Part shown: positions 26,791 through 35,513 of the stretch, piece after piece
How the letters are laid out: each line of letters starts with the position of its first letter
How positions within the stretch are numbered: position 1 is the stretch's first letter
NCBI RefSeq assembly: GCF_000682715.1
Contig: NZ_AWFH01000001.1
Location: 496,001 to 560,000 of the forward strand
Origin: Hyphomonas atlantica corrig.
GTDB lineage: Bacteria; Pseudomonadota; Alphaproteobacteria; Caulobacterales; Hyphomonadaceae
DNA: 64,000 nucleotides
Direction: 5' to 3'
Notes under the pieces: generated by a model
Database searches by the model: none
Told to the model about the DNA's origin: nothing
What the model saw: the letters and a program-made list of their open reading frames with translations, nothing else
Made by a program: the position numbers and the translations under genes

Positions 26791-27678
26791 ATGGCGAACG
26801 CCTACAGCTCCAACGGACCTGCAGACCGGTCTTACGTCAAGAAAGCCATGAAAGCCCCCATGCTGGAAGCTGAGCATGAGCTGGAACTTGCAAGACGCTG
26901 GCGCGAGCAGGAAGATGAAAAGGCCTTGCACGAACTGACTCGCGCCTATCTTCGCCTTGTCATCGCGATGGCATCAAAATTCCGCCACTATGGCCTGCCC
27001 ATGCCAGATCTCGTCTCGGAAGGGAATGTTGGCCTGATGATGGCGGCCGCCCGGTTTGAGCCTGACCGTAAAGTTCGCTTCTCGACCTATGCCAGTTGGT
27101 GGATTCGGTCTTCCATACAGGACTTCGTTCTTCGCAACTGGTCGATCGTCCGGACGGGGACTACCTCTTCCCAAAAATCGCTTTTCTTCAATTTGCGTCG
27201 TCTGCGTGCCCGGATTGATGACACGGGTGATGGCGTGATGACCAAGGAAAATCGCGCATGGATTGCGGAGCATCTGGGCGTGCCTGAACGAGATGTTGAG
27301 AATATGGCGTCTCGCCTCTCCGCATCAGACCGCTCACTGAACGCCCCGATGGCCGAAGATGGAGATGGAGAATGGCAGGACCTGCTGCCGGACGAGTCGG
27401 CAATTCCAGAACAGCAAGTGATGGAGTCACACGACTCCTCACGGCGCAAGGAATGGATCGCCAACGCCCTGAAAGCGCTCAATCCTCGCGAAACTCACAT
27501 CATCATGCAACGACGACTATGTGAGGATTCCGTCACGCTTGAGACACTCGGCCACGAACTGGGCATCTCGAAAGAGCGTGTACGGCAAATTGAGCATCAG
27601 GCATTGGGCAAGCTCCGCCGCGCGCTAGAGCGTATTGTCGGCGACCCGGACGAAGCGGGTCTGTTGCCTGGCACCTAG
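26791..27678 (+). CDS. rpoH: RNA polymerase sigma-32 factor (RpoH)
   Basis: Heat-shock sigma factor of 295 residues. Region 2 carries LVSEGNVGLMMAAARFEP and RFSTYASWWIRSSIQDF; the RpoH-specific box QKSLFFNLRRLR follows (near residue 129); region 4 has the helix-turn-helix SVTLETLGHELGISKERVRQIEHQAL. A divergent promoter region separates it from mmcB. Alphaproteobacteria often have more than one rpoH and I cannot tell which paralogue this is. It overlaps the convergent nuclease-like gene by a shared CTAG. Confidence 0.95.
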   Translation: MANAYSSNGPADRSYVKKAMKAPMLEAEHELELARRWREQEDEKALHELTRAYLRLVIAMASKFRHYGLPMPDLVSEGNVGLMMAAARFEPDRKVRFSTYASWWIRSSIQDFVLRNWSIVRTGTTSSQKSLFFNLRRLRARIDDTGDGVMTKENRAWIAEHLGVPERDVENMASRLSASDRSLNAPMAEDGDGEWQDLLPDESAIPEQQVMESHDSSRRKEWIANALKALNPRETHIIMQRRLCEDSVTLETLGHELGISKERVRQIEHQALGKLRRALERIVGDPDEAGLLPGT

Positions 27679-28490
27679 TCAGGTGGCGCCGACATAATTT
27701 GCAAGTTCAGTTTGTCCGATATCTCCATCACACGATCGCGCACATAACCGCGGGCAAGTACATTTGCGCCCAGCGCGCTTTGACAATGCCCCGCGGCCGG
27801 CACCTGTATTTGCAAACGAAGATGCGAGCCCTCCAGAGACAGATCGCATACGGCGCCGAAACCGTCTGAACCCTGCATGTCAGCAACATTTCCATATATG
27901 AGCTGAAACCCGTCAAACGTGTCCGGCAAATCTGTGGCGTGGGGTATGCGATACTCGCGTGTGCTCCACATGCCGACAGAATTTTCGCGCGCGTCCCGCT
28001 CTAGATCAAATAGAGGAGCATTGGCAGCTGACGTGTCCGGATAGACCCGAACCCGGGCACCGCCGCGCTTAACGATTTCAGCGTTAAGCCAGAATCTGGG
28101 CCCCAAGGCATCAACCGTTTCTGCGTGCGCCAAGGCACGATCATACCTGTCCCGCGTCAGACCGCCATAATGAAGCTGGACCTGACGGCCAAGTACCATG
28201 TCTTCCATCATGCGTTTGGCTTCTGTGTGGAAGGGCTGCGGGTCGCGGTCTCCAAATCCACCGGATGGCGCCTCGATACCGACGAGTCGTACACTTTGGC
28301 CGGTATCCAGCACAATTGTGTCCCCATCCACCACGCGTACAACCCGGCCACGTTCCCCAGGCTCCAAATCTTCCAATGGACCGCGCGCGCCACATGCCGC
28401 AACAAGTAAAATCAACCAAATCGCCCCGATCGCGCGCACGCCACCCCTCACCTGATCTCGTGCGGGCTCCCCGCGATCGCCAATTTCCAT
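27675..28490 (-). CDS. SNase-fold lipoprotein, likely catalytically altered
   Basis: Protein of 271 residues. An N-terminal helix ends in a lipobox-like LVAAC near residue 33, so it may be a lipoprotein. The thermonuclease core is visible: VRVVDGDTIVLDTGQSVRLVGIEAP, then DRYDRALAHA which keeps the second catalytic Arg. At the position of the catalytic Glu (usual GVDAPE), this protein has GIEAPS (Ser76), so the general-base Glu is missing. A C-terminal region after residue 180 (NVADMQGSDGFGAV...) is extra to the family core. It converges with rpoH via CTAG. It may be a binding protein rather than a nuclease, or have an altered mechanism. Confidence 0.8.
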   Translation of the reverse strand: MEIGDRGEPARDQVRGGVRAIGAIWLILLVAACGARGPLEDLEPGERGRVVRVVDGDTIVLDTGQSVRLVGIEAPSGGFGDRDPQPFHTEAKRMMEDMVLGRQVQLHYGGLTRDRYDRALAHAETVDALGPRFWLNAEIVKRGGARVRVYPDTSAANAPLFDLERDARENSVGMWSTREYRIPHATDLPDTFDGFQLIYGNVADMQGSDGFGAVCDLSLEGSHLRLQIQVPAAGHCQSALGANVLARGYVRDRVMEISDKLNLQIMSAPPD

Positions 28491-28560
28491 TGCAGATTAA
28501 GACCAGAGATTGCTAACTTCAATCCAGGCAGCAATTGCCGTATAGCCACCTCAACCCTGC

Positions 28561-28637
28561 GGTCCCGTAGCTCAGCAGGATAGAGCAACAGATTCCTAAT
28601 CTGTAGGTCGCGCGTTCGAATCGCGCCGGGATCGCCA
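28561..28637 (+). tRNA. tRNA-Arg (anticodon CCT)
   Basis: Acceptor stem GGTCCCG pairs with CGGGATC (one G-T wobble at pair 2-71). The D-arm GCTC...GAGC, anticodon stem ACAGA/TCTGT with loop TTCCTAA (anticodon CCT, reading AGG), and TTCGAAT T-loop with GCGCG/CGCGC stem are all intact. The 3' CCA is encoded. It sits between the nuclease-like gene and the diguanylate cyclase gene. Confidence 0.96.
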
Positions 28638-28736
28638 GTATTTGTAAGGGTTCGCAAGTCAATTTAACTATATTTGAACATCACGCATGTAAGTTTCCAT
28701 TCGATTGGCAGTAACCGATGGGGACGGTTCCAGAAA

Positions 28737-29810
28737 ATGAGCGATAGTAAAACGCCTGTATTTCAATGCCCGGAACATCAGCAGGCATTTGCGAAGTCAT
28801 ATGCTCATGCAAATTCGGCCTGCGAGCTGATAACTGAATATGGCACACCGCCCCTGCCGAATACTTTTGCCCTGATGTACGCCTATGCTGCGCAATCTGA
28901 CGAAAGCGTCGTTATCGCCGTCAATGAAATGCTGGAACGCGGTTCCTTCAGCCAATACGAAATCGACCAAGTCTATAATATGCACCTCGGTGGCAGCGAT
29001 GATGCCGAAAAACGCGAAGGCATCGGCCGTGAAGTCGAACAGCAATTATCCAGCGTCCTGGACCTGGTCGGGACCGGCGTAGAAAATAGCGACCAATTTG
29101 AACTCGCCCTGAAACAAATCCAGCAAGCGGTTTCGAACTCGGACTCTACTGCGCCTGTGTCCGCCGCAATCACGCGCCTGCTGTCCGAGAACCAGCGCAT
29201 GAGTGAACAGAGCCATCATCTTATTGAGGGGTTGCAGGAATCAAAACGACAGATCGAACGTCTTCAGAAAGAACTGGAAACCGTTCGGAATGAGAGCCTG
29301 CGCGACCCTCTGACAAAGATCTACAATCGCCGCGCCTTTGACATGCGCCTGTCCGCAGAGATCGACTCCGCGTCAAAACAACAATCCGAACTGTGCCTAG
29401 CGATTGCAGACCTCGATCACTTTAAACGTGTAAACGACACATTTGGCCATCGGGTCGGAGATGAGATCCTGAAGATCTTTGCCTCTGTCATTACGAGCAA
29501 TATCAAGGGGCAGGATCTGGTGGCCCGCTATGGCGGTGAAGAGTTCGCCATTATCCTGCCGGCGACGAACCTTACCGCGGCGACACAGCTGATTGATCGA
29601 ATCCGGGTTCAGATGAGCGAACGCCGATTGGTTCTGAAAGGGACGAAGACACCAATTGGAGACATCACGGCCTCATTTGGCCTCGCCCGTTTCAGCCCGG
29701 GCACGTCGAGTGCGGACCTGATAGAACAGGCCGACAAGAAGCTCTACCTTGCCAAGAGCAATGGGCGGAATCGGGTGGAGTCCGGCTTGCTTGACTCGCA
29801 TGCCGCGTAG
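28737..29810 (+). CDS. Diguanylate cyclase, GGDEF domain (GGEEF)
   Basis: Makes cyclic di-GMP from two GTP. Protein of 357 residues: an N-terminal helical domain (1-140), a coiled coil (150-188: ENQRMSEQSHHLIEGLQESKR), and a GGDEF domain (190-350) with RDPLTKIYNRRAF, DLDHFKRVNDTFGH and the active site RYGGEEF at 264-270. The primary inhibitory-site motif RxxD, expected at residues 257-260, reads KGQD, so product inhibition may be weak. The ATG at 28737 is preferred to the frame start at 28674. Located at the edge of the flagellar region; similar soluble coiled-coil cyclases (for example DgcB of Caulobacter) link motility to attachment. Confidence 0.92.
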   Translation: MSDSKTPVFQCPEHQQAFAKSYAHANSACELITEYGTPPLPNTFALMYAYAAQSDESVVIAVNEMLERGSFSQYEIDQVYNMHLGGSDDAEKREGIGREVEQQLSSVLDLVGTGVENSDQFELALKQIQQAVSNSDSTAPVSAAITRLLSENQRMSEQSHHLIEGLQESKRQIERLQKELETVRNESLRDPLTKIYNRRAFDMRLSAEIDSASKQQSELCLAIADLDHFKRVNDTFGHRVGDEILKIFASVITSNIKGQDLVARYGGEEFAIILPATNLTAATQLIDRIRVQMSERRLVLKGTKTPIGDITASFGLARFSPGTSSADLIEQADKKLYLAKSNGRNRVESGLLDSHAA

Positions 29811-29817
29811 AAGAGCT

Positions 29818-30162
29818 TTACGCTGAACGTCTCGCCACGTTTATTCGTGATAACTCGTCTTCCGACATCAAAATCTGCTTTAGCGCCTCTCTGGCGTCTT
29901 CCAGTCGGCCTTCAATGATAGCAATTTCGCCGCGCACTCGCTCCATGTCGTGAAGCATTCGGCGGATGTGACCGTTCTGGTTCGCGAGCTTCAACATTTC
30001 AAAGTCCAGCCCAATATCGTTCGCGCGGGCGAGCTCGGTTTCCAACTCCACCAGTTTCTCTCGTGATTGCCGAAGCGATGCCTGCATTAGAGCGAGGGAT
30101 TGCTCCGCCTTCTGGCGTTTCAGGGCGACTATCCTGGAGAGTGTTTGATCGGCCTTCAACAT
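29818..30162 (-). CDS. FliJ-like flagellar coiled-coil protein
   Basis: Protein of 114 residues, entirely helical: two long amphipathic helices with a central ANQNGHIRRMLHDM linker, consistent with FliJ, the coiled coil that stirs the export ATPase ring. The ATG at 30162 overlaps the flhB stop by one base (TGATG), so translation is coupled. Sequence similarity to FliJ cannot be verified; the assignment rests on length, helicity and position at the end of the export operon. Confidence 0.6.
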   Translation of the reverse strand: MLKADQTLSRIVALKRQKAEQSLALMQASLRQSREKLVELETELARANDIGLDFEMLKLANQNGHIRRMLHDMERVRGEIAIIEGRLEDAREALKQILMSEDELSRINVARRSA

Positions 30163-31244
30163 CAAGATCCCCGCCCCTCTTTCCGGACCCGGTCAACAAA
30201 ACTGATCGCAGCAGCCACGGCTGCAAAATGATCCGGGTGGATTTCTTCATCAATGTCCACAAGTCGATAGATTGAGCGGGTCGAAGGCGGATCCCGGTAG
30301 ATTGGAACGTCATTGGCAATTGCCGTTTCTCGAATCTTGGCGGCGAGGTGATCAACACCCTTGGCCACGCAGACGGGAGCGCGGTCGCCTTCCGGATCCC
30401 ATTTGAGTGCGACGGCATAGTGCTCTGGGTTCACCATGACGACGGTCGCAGTCTTCACATTCTGCATCATCTGGTTTCGACTCATGCTGGATGCTTTTTC
30501 ACGACGCTTCTGCTTGAGCTGAGGGTCGCCTTCACTTTGCTTCTGCTCTTTCTTGATTTCTTCACGGCTCATTTTCAGCTTGTTCGCATGCAGCTGACGC
30601 TGCAGCGGAAGGTCAATCGCGGCCAAGGCGAACTGAAAGGCGCCGAAGATCAGGAACAGGGTAAGCACCTGGCTGAATGTGAAATTGAAGAACTGCCCAA
30701 GTTCTACCGCACTGCTGGCGTAGTAATGCTGAGCAAATCCATACAGGAATACCGCGGCCAAACCGCCCGCGAACAGCATCTTCGCCATGTCTTTGAGGAA
30801 ATCGAGAATTCCTTTCGCACCATACTTCTTCTTCAAGTTCTCGGCGGGCGAAATCTTGTTGAACTCGGGTTTGATTTTCTTGAAGGAAAAAGCGACCGCT
30901 TGCTGAATAATCAATGTCCCGAGCACGAGCGCAACGAGAATGGCAAAGATGGGCGTCAGCGAGACTAGGATCCGCACAAGCCAGCTGCGCGTAGCGCTGC
31001 CGTCTGACGTGAAGACATCCGATGCGTAACTATCGGCATGGTACATGAGAGACGAGAACTCGTTGAACATTGCACCGGCAACAATCGCGCTGAAGACGAT
31101 TGCGGAAATTACGATTCCTGCAAAGAGGGCGAACGTATTCGCTTCCTTGGACTGAGGAATATTGCCCTCACGGCGCGCTTCCCTGCGCCGCTGTTCAGTG
31201 GCTTCAAACTCCTTTTCTCCACCACCAGACTGATCTTCAGCCAT
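30162..31244 (-). CDS. flhB: Flagellar export apparatus switch protein FlhB
   Basis: Inner-membrane export gate component with a cytoplasmic switch domain; 360 residues. Four transmembrane helices lie at about residues 37-60, 92-118, 152-170 and 190-210. The cytoplasmic autocleavage site usually reads NPTH; here it is NPEH at 272-275, followed by YAVALKWDPE. Cleavage between Asn and Pro switches export from rod/hook to filament substrates, so Glu at this point is notable. Located after fliR in the operon, with an 8-base gap. Confidence 0.95.
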   Translation of the reverse strand: MAEDQSGGGEKEFEATEQRRREARREGNIPQSKEANTFALFAGIVISAIVFSAIVAGAMFNEFSSLMYHADSYASDVFTSDGSATRSWLVRILVSLTPIFAILVALVLGTLIIQQAVAFSFKKIKPEFNKISPAENLKKKYGAKGILDFLKDMAKMLFAGGLAAVFLYGFAQHYYASSAVELGQFFNFTFSQVLTLFLIFGAFQFALAAIDLPLQRQLHANKLKMSREEIKKEQKQSEGDPQLKQKRREKASSMSRNQMMQNVKTATVVMVNPEHYAVALKWDPEGDRAPVCVAKGVDHLAAKIRETAIANDVPIYRDPPSTRSIYRLVDIDEEIHPDHFAAVAAAISFVDRVRKEGRGS

Positions 31245-31252
31245 GCCTCACC

Positions 31253-32008
31253 TCACCACCACCCTATAGAACCGGACACGCGATCCATCCAGACCATCAG
31301 TATTGTTGATATTGATATGGCCAACAAGACAAACCCCGCACCGATCATGAAGGGGGCGCCCACAAACGCCACCATGAGGGACGGCAAGGCCTTGTTGATG
31401 AAGCCCAGTGAGATGTTGTAGAGCAAGTTGATCGCCACGAAAGGCCAAGCGATCAATACAGCGAACTTTACAGCATTCAGCATGCCGTCAATGACGAAAC
31501 CTTGATCGAACTGAGCCAGTGCGCCAACGGGAATTTCGGAATACACTTCAGCCATGCGAACGAACACGCTGACATGGTAGTCAGCCGACAAGAGCAGGAC
31601 AGCACCTGCCAAAGCGAGAAGGTTCGATGTGACTGTTTGCGCCTCTGTATCCAGAGCGATACCCAGCATCTGGGACAGGCCGATGGACTGCGCAATCAAC
31701 GCACCCGCCATGTTGAGAATCCAGATTGTCGTTCTCAACAGGACGCCAAGGCCCAGGCCAATGATAATCTCCGCGCCCAACAACCCAACAAAATTTCCGA
31801 TGGATAAATCGGTTGGTGGACTGACAAGTCCTGACATTGCAAACAGCATCGCCGCCCCCAAAAGAAGGGACAAGCGAACGCGCGCTGGAACAGTTTGATC
31901 GCCGATACCGGGCATGAGAAAGACGACGAAGGTCAACCTGCCTACGATCAACATGAACATGATGATCCAAGCGGAAAGCTGCGGCCCAAATGGCAGCTGC
32001 TCCAGCAT
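31253..32008 (-). CDS. fliR: Flagellar export protein FliR
   Basis: Polytopic export-gate protein of 251 residues with about six helices. The segment MLGIALDTEAQTVTSN and the C-terminal SLGFINKALPSLMVAFVGAPFMIG pattern matches FliR. The ATG at 32008 shares its first base with the flhA stop (TGATG), giving tight coupling. Together with FliP and FliQ it forms the export channel. Confidence 0.94.
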   Translation of the reverse strand: MLEQLPFGPQLSAWIIMFMLIVGRLTFVVFLMPGIGDQTVPARVRLSLLLGAAMLFAMSGLVSPPTDLSIGNFVGLLGAEIIIGLGLGVLLRTTIWILNMAGALIAQSIGLSQMLGIALDTEAQTVTSNLLALAGAVLLLSADYHVSVFVRMAEVYSEIPVGALAQFDQGFVIDGMLNAVKFAVLIAWPFVAINLLYNISLGFINKALPSLMVAFVGAPFMIGAGFVLLAISISTILMVWMDRVSGSIGWW

Positions 32009-34086
32009 CACACCACGCCGACGATATACGGCTTGCTTTTGGACCCGATCTCTTCATAGGCCAGCACAGCGTTACGCACGCCCTTGCTGGCGAGCACGGT
32101 CTGCAAGAACCGCCGACGACGGGAAGAGGTCGCTACCGATGCAACAACCCCCTTCTGCGCCATCTCATTCAGCTTGGCCTGCACGGCTGCCGTCAGCTCG
32201 CCAAACATTTCCGGCGGCAATGCTATGTCAGACCCACCGTCTTCGCGAGATATCTCGTGCTCATTGAATTTCTGCTCCCAGTTTGTAGAGAGCTGCAGCA
32301 GGGGCAGGCGCCCTTGGCCATCCTGCAAACGATCAACGATCTGGAATCCAAGTCGTTGGCGCACAAGCTCCACAATGCGAGAAGGCGCACTGGATTGCGA
32401 CTTCACTTCCGCGATGGTCTCCACGATCAGGAACAGATTCCGGATTGAAACGCGCTCTTCGAGTAGAAGGCGCAAGACCGAAAGGAGCAATTCCGGCGTA
32501 ACCTTCCCTGGTATGTACTCGTCGAGGAACCGGCGGTTGGAGGCCGCGCGCTCCGTGTCGCTGATGTGTGTCAGCGCATCCAGCGTGTCGAGCATGACCA
32601 TACGCGTAAAGACGAGGGTAAAGTTGGCCTGAATAACTTCGAGCATATGGGTCGCCAACACTTCCGTAGGCTCGATCGCCGGAATACCTGAAGCAGCAAG
32701 CTCCTGCTTCTTTGTGCTCGGCAGCCAGCGCGCGGCGGCCTTGTAAACCGGTTCCTTGACCTTTTCGCCTTGCAAATGCGGCAGCTGGGAATCTTCCATC
32801 AAAGCCAGCAGTGAGCCGGGGCGCACAAGTCCGCTATCAACACGCACACCTTGAATTCGAATTCGGTACTCGTTCTTGCTCAAGGTCGGATTGTCCGTCA
32901 TGCGGATCGACGGAAGGACGAAGCCGTATTCCTCCGCAATGTAACGGCGAATCTTGTCGATGCGGCTTTCGAAGCCCCCTGCCCCTTGAAGCACCATGCC
33001 GACAAGGTCCGGAGCGACTTCCAGATGAATTTCATCAGAGTGGATGGAGTCTCCTATCACGAGGCTGGTTTGTGGGGCCTCAACTTCTTCCGCTTCAGCT
33101 TGCGCGGCCTTTTCGCGTTCGCGACTGCGAATGTAGAAGGAGGCCGTGGCGAAGGCAGCGGCAGCCAGCATGAACGGGATGAATGGAAGGCCGGGGAAGA
33201 GCGCAAACGCGCCGAGAATGCCGGCAACAATCATCAGGGACGTGGCGTTGCCGCCCAATTGCGCGCCAAGCGCAAGATCAATGGCGCCGTCTTCACGCCC
33301 CTTGGCGAGAAGCAACGCAGCGGAAACCGAAACGATCACGGCCGGAATCTGGGAGACAAGACCGTCACCAACGGTGAGAATGGAATAGTTGCTGAGCGCC
33401 TGGGTGAAGCTGAGTCCATGGGCGACAATTCCGAAGCCAATACCGGCCACCAGATTCAGCGCCGTAATCAACAGCCCTGCTATTGCGTCGCCCTTCACGA
33501 ATTTGGAGGCACCATCGAGAGATCCGAGGAAGGACGCTTCTTCCTGTTCCTTTTGGCGGCGATTGCGCGCTTCTTCGTGGCTGATGGCGCCCACGGCAAG
33601 ATCGGAATCGATCGCCATTTGCTTGCCTGGCATAGCATCCAAGGCAAAGCGCGCCCCGACTTCCGCCATGCGACCAGCACCTTTTGTGATGACCATGAAG
33701 TTCACAATTACCAAAACCGCGAACACAACCAATCCGACGAACAGATTCCCGCCCATGATGAACATGGCGAACCCTTCGATGACCCCTCCCGCCGCATTCG
33801 TGCCGGTATGCCCTTCACTGATGATCAGTTTGGTGGAAGAGACATTGAGCGCCAGACGAAGTACGAGACTGGCCAGCAAGACACTGGGGAATGATGAAAA
33901 GTCCAGCGGCTTCTCGATGAAGATACTCGTCGTGAAGATCAAGATCGCAAAGGCGAATGATGCGGTCAGGCCAATGTCCATTACCCAGGCCGGAACCGGT
34001 AACACCATCACCAAAATCACCATCATCAGGCCGATGGCGATGACGGCGGTCGGTTTCGAAAGGTCGAAAAAGCGTGAAGTCGGCAT
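32008..34086 (-). CDS. flhA: Flagellar export protein FlhA
   Basis: Large export gate protein of 692 residues: about eight N-terminal helices, then a cytoplasmic domain that docks chaperone-substrate complexes. The conserved cytoplasmic loop GAGRMAEVGARFALDAMPGKQMAIDSDLAVGAIS (the FHIPEP region) is visible near residues 130-170, and the C-terminal domain (residues ~350-692) is full length. Follows fliQ by eight bases. Confidence 0.97.
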   Translation of the reverse strand: MPTSRFFDLSKPTAVIAIGLMMVILVMVLPVPAWVMDIGLTASFAFAILIFTTSIFIEKPLDFSSFPSVLLASLVLRLALNVSSTKLIISEGHTGTNAAGGVIEGFAMFIMGGNLFVGLVVFAVLVIVNFMVITKGAGRMAEVGARFALDAMPGKQMAIDSDLAVGAISHEEARNRRQKEQEEASFLGSLDGASKFVKGDAIAGLLITALNLVAGIGFGIVAHGLSFTQALSNYSILTVGDGLVSQIPAVIVSVSAALLLAKGREDGAIDLALGAQLGGNATSLMIVAGILGAFALFPGLPFIPFMLAAAAFATASFYIRSREREKAAQAEAEEVEAPQTSLVIGDSIHSDEIHLEVAPDLVGMVLQGAGGFESRIDKIRRYIAEEYGFVLPSIRMTDNPTLSKNEYRIRIQGVRVDSGLVRPGSLLALMEDSQLPHLQGEKVKEPVYKAAARWLPSTKKQELAASGIPAIEPTEVLATHMLEVIQANFTLVFTRMVMLDTLDALTHISDTERAASNRRFLDEYIPGKVTPELLLSVLRLLLEERVSIRNLFLIVETIAEVKSQSSAPSRIVELVRQRLGFQIVDRLQDGQGRLPLLQLSTNWEQKFNEHEISREDGGSDIALPPEMFGELTAAVQAKLNEMAQKGVVASVATSSRRRRFLQTVLASKGVRNAVLAYEEIGSKSKPYIVGVV

Positions 34087-34093
34087 GGTGCCC

Positions 34094-34357
34094 CTATCGG
34101 GAGATCATCGGAAGGACAGTATTATTGAAAAAATCGAGGCAAATACGGGTCATGTAGCCGAGCGTCAGGAAGAACACGACGACCACAGCCAGAATCTTGG
34201 GAACGAAGGTTAGTGTCATTTCCTGAATGGAGGTAAGCGCCTGAAGCAAGCCAATCACGAAACCCAATACCAATGTAACAGCGAGGATTGGCAGAGCCAT
34301 CATCGCCGCCGCCCACAGCGCTCCGCGCAAGACTTCAAAGATGGCAAGTTCGGTCAT
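34094..34357 (-). CDS. fliQ: Flagellar export protein FliQ
   Basis: Small export-gate subunit of 87 residues with two helices (15-38 and 52-70) and the conserved ALTSIQEMTLTFVPKI loop between them. Between fliE (16-base gap) and flhA. Confidence 0.96.
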   Translation of the reverse strand: MTELAIFEVLRGALWAAAMMALPILAVTLVLGFVIGLLQALTSIQEMTLTFVPKILAVVVVFFLTLGYMTRICLDFFNNTVLPMISR

Positions 34358-34372
34358 CTGTGCCTGTCCTGG

Positions 34373-34672
34373 TTAGACCGGCATCCGGAGCAATTCCTGA
34401 TAGGCTTCAACGACCTTGTCGCGCACCGTCACGGCTGCATCCAGAACAAGTTCCGCCTGCGCCAGCGCTTCCACCATCGCATGGGGATCAGCGCCAGACA
34501 CGGCCGTCTGCATCGCGGCCTGCTCGGCATCCTGTAGCGCGGCCTTGAACGTAGAGAACCCCTCGGCGAGCCCCGACGACTTTCCCTCTTCAGCTTGCGC
34601 CGGCTTTTCCGGTGTCTTCGTAGGTTGAACCGAGCCAAGCGCTGCATATGCGCTGAAACTTACATTGGACAT
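34373..34672 (-). CDS. fliE: Flagellar hook-basal body protein FliE
   Basis: Links the MS ring to the rod; 99 residues. The conserved C-terminal half is helical (DPHAMVEALAQAELVLDAAVTVRDKVVEAYQELLRMPV), the classic FliE ending. The N-terminal third is Gly/Ser/Lys-rich and likely disordered. Between flgC and fliQ. Confidence 0.96.
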   Translation of the reverse strand: MSNVSFSAYAALGSVQPTKTPEKPAQAEEGKSSGLAEGFSTFKAALQDAEQAAMQTAVSGADPHAMVEALAQAELVLDAAVTVRDKVVEAYQELLRMPV

Positions 34673-34684
34673 TCTGCCCTCCCC

Positions 34685-35068
34685 TTAGCGCCTGAGAACA
34701 TCAAGAAGTGATTGGTACATGCTTCGCGCCTGACGGAACGAATTGAGGTTCGCCTCATAGCTGCGATTTGCTTCACGCATGTCAGCCATTTCGGTCACAA
34801 GCGATACGTTCGACGACGTGACATAACCCTCGGCATCAGACATCGGACTGGCTGGATCGTATCGGCGCTCGCCTTCGCTCTCATCCAGATCGATGCGTGT
34901 CTGCATGAACGCGCTACCGGATGATGGGGCCTGCTCAATGGTCAGCACCTTCCGGCGATACCCGGGCGTATCAGCGTTCGAGACGTTCTGCGACGTGATG
35001 TCGATGCGTTTTGACTGCAGCTGCATACCAGACACAGCCTGCAACATCGTGGCTTTCAACGAGTCCAT
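34685..35068 (-). CDS. flgC: Flagellar rod protein FlgC
   Basis: Proximal rod protein of 127 residues. The rod-family N-terminus GMQLQSKRIDITSQNVSNADTPGYRRK and C-terminal MADMREANRSYEANLNSF are intact. Four bases separate it from flgB upstream. Confidence 0.97.
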   Translation of the reverse strand: MDSLKATMLQAVSGMQLQSKRIDITSQNVSNADTPGYRRKVLTIEQAPSSGSAFMQTRIDLDESEGERRYDPASPMSDAEGYVTSSNVSLVTEMADMREANRSYEANLNSFRQARSMYQSLLDVLRR

Positions 35069-35071
35069 GAT

Positions 35072-35431
35072 TTACCCCTTCCTGCCAATTGCGGTCCGCA
35101 ACAGGTCCAGCGACTTTGTGTAGACGGACAAAGCCATCTCGTGCTGCCCCTGCGCTTCGGCGGCCTTGAACATTTCAACTTCGAGATTGACCGAATTTCC
35201 GTTCGGTGAGTTCGCGATCTCTTTCTGGAATGTCCGAAATACGGGATCCGTTTCGTCTGCTGTTCCTGCAGCAGCACGCGCCAAAAAGTCCTGAAAGGAT
35301 TCTACCTGAGTGGCCTTGAAGCCCGGGTCATTGGCGTGCGCAATATTGGTTGCAGACACCTTTTGGCTTTCCGCCGCGTGGCGGGCCATAGCGCTGTAGA
35401 CACTCAGAACGTCCAGATTAAGAATCGACAC
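35072..35431 (-). CDS. flgB: Flagellar rod protein FlgB
   Basis: Proximal rod protein of 119 residues; the ATNIAHANDPGFKATQV segment is the rod-family signature. Starts with GTG, preceded by an AAGGGTG ribosome-binding sequence. First gene of the export operon (flgB to the fliJ-like gene). The 82-base gap to the divergent fliI includes TTAA-rich sequence resembling CtrA sites. Confidence 0.95.
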   Translation of the reverse strand: MSILNLDVLSVYSAMARHAAESQKVSATNIAHANDPGFKATQVESFQDFLARAAAGTADETDPVFRTFQKEIANSPNGNSVNLEVEMFKAAEAQGQHEMALSVYTKSLDLLRTAIGRKG

Positions 35432-35483
35432 GGAATCACCCTTAATTAACTGTTTAGAAAATTAGCCGTTCTAACTTGAAGAA

Positions 35484-35491
35484 ATGGTTAA
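35484..35491 (-). promoter_or_regulatory. Possible CtrA-related motif (TTAACCAT) between flgB and fliI
   Basis: On the minus strand, 35491-35484 reads TTAACCAT, the alternative CtrA-linked motif reported for Caulobacter, about 55 bases upstream of the flgB start. A second TTAATTAA run lies at 35444-35451. A weak, eight-base match that needs experiments. Confidence 0.25.
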
Positions 35492-35513
35492 CGAATGAGC
35501 GGGATCTGTTTAC

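Noticed and set aside
32851-33894. 347-codon plus-strand frame opposite flhA
   Set aside because: Shadow of flhA, with Arg/Gly/His-rich composition and no domain.
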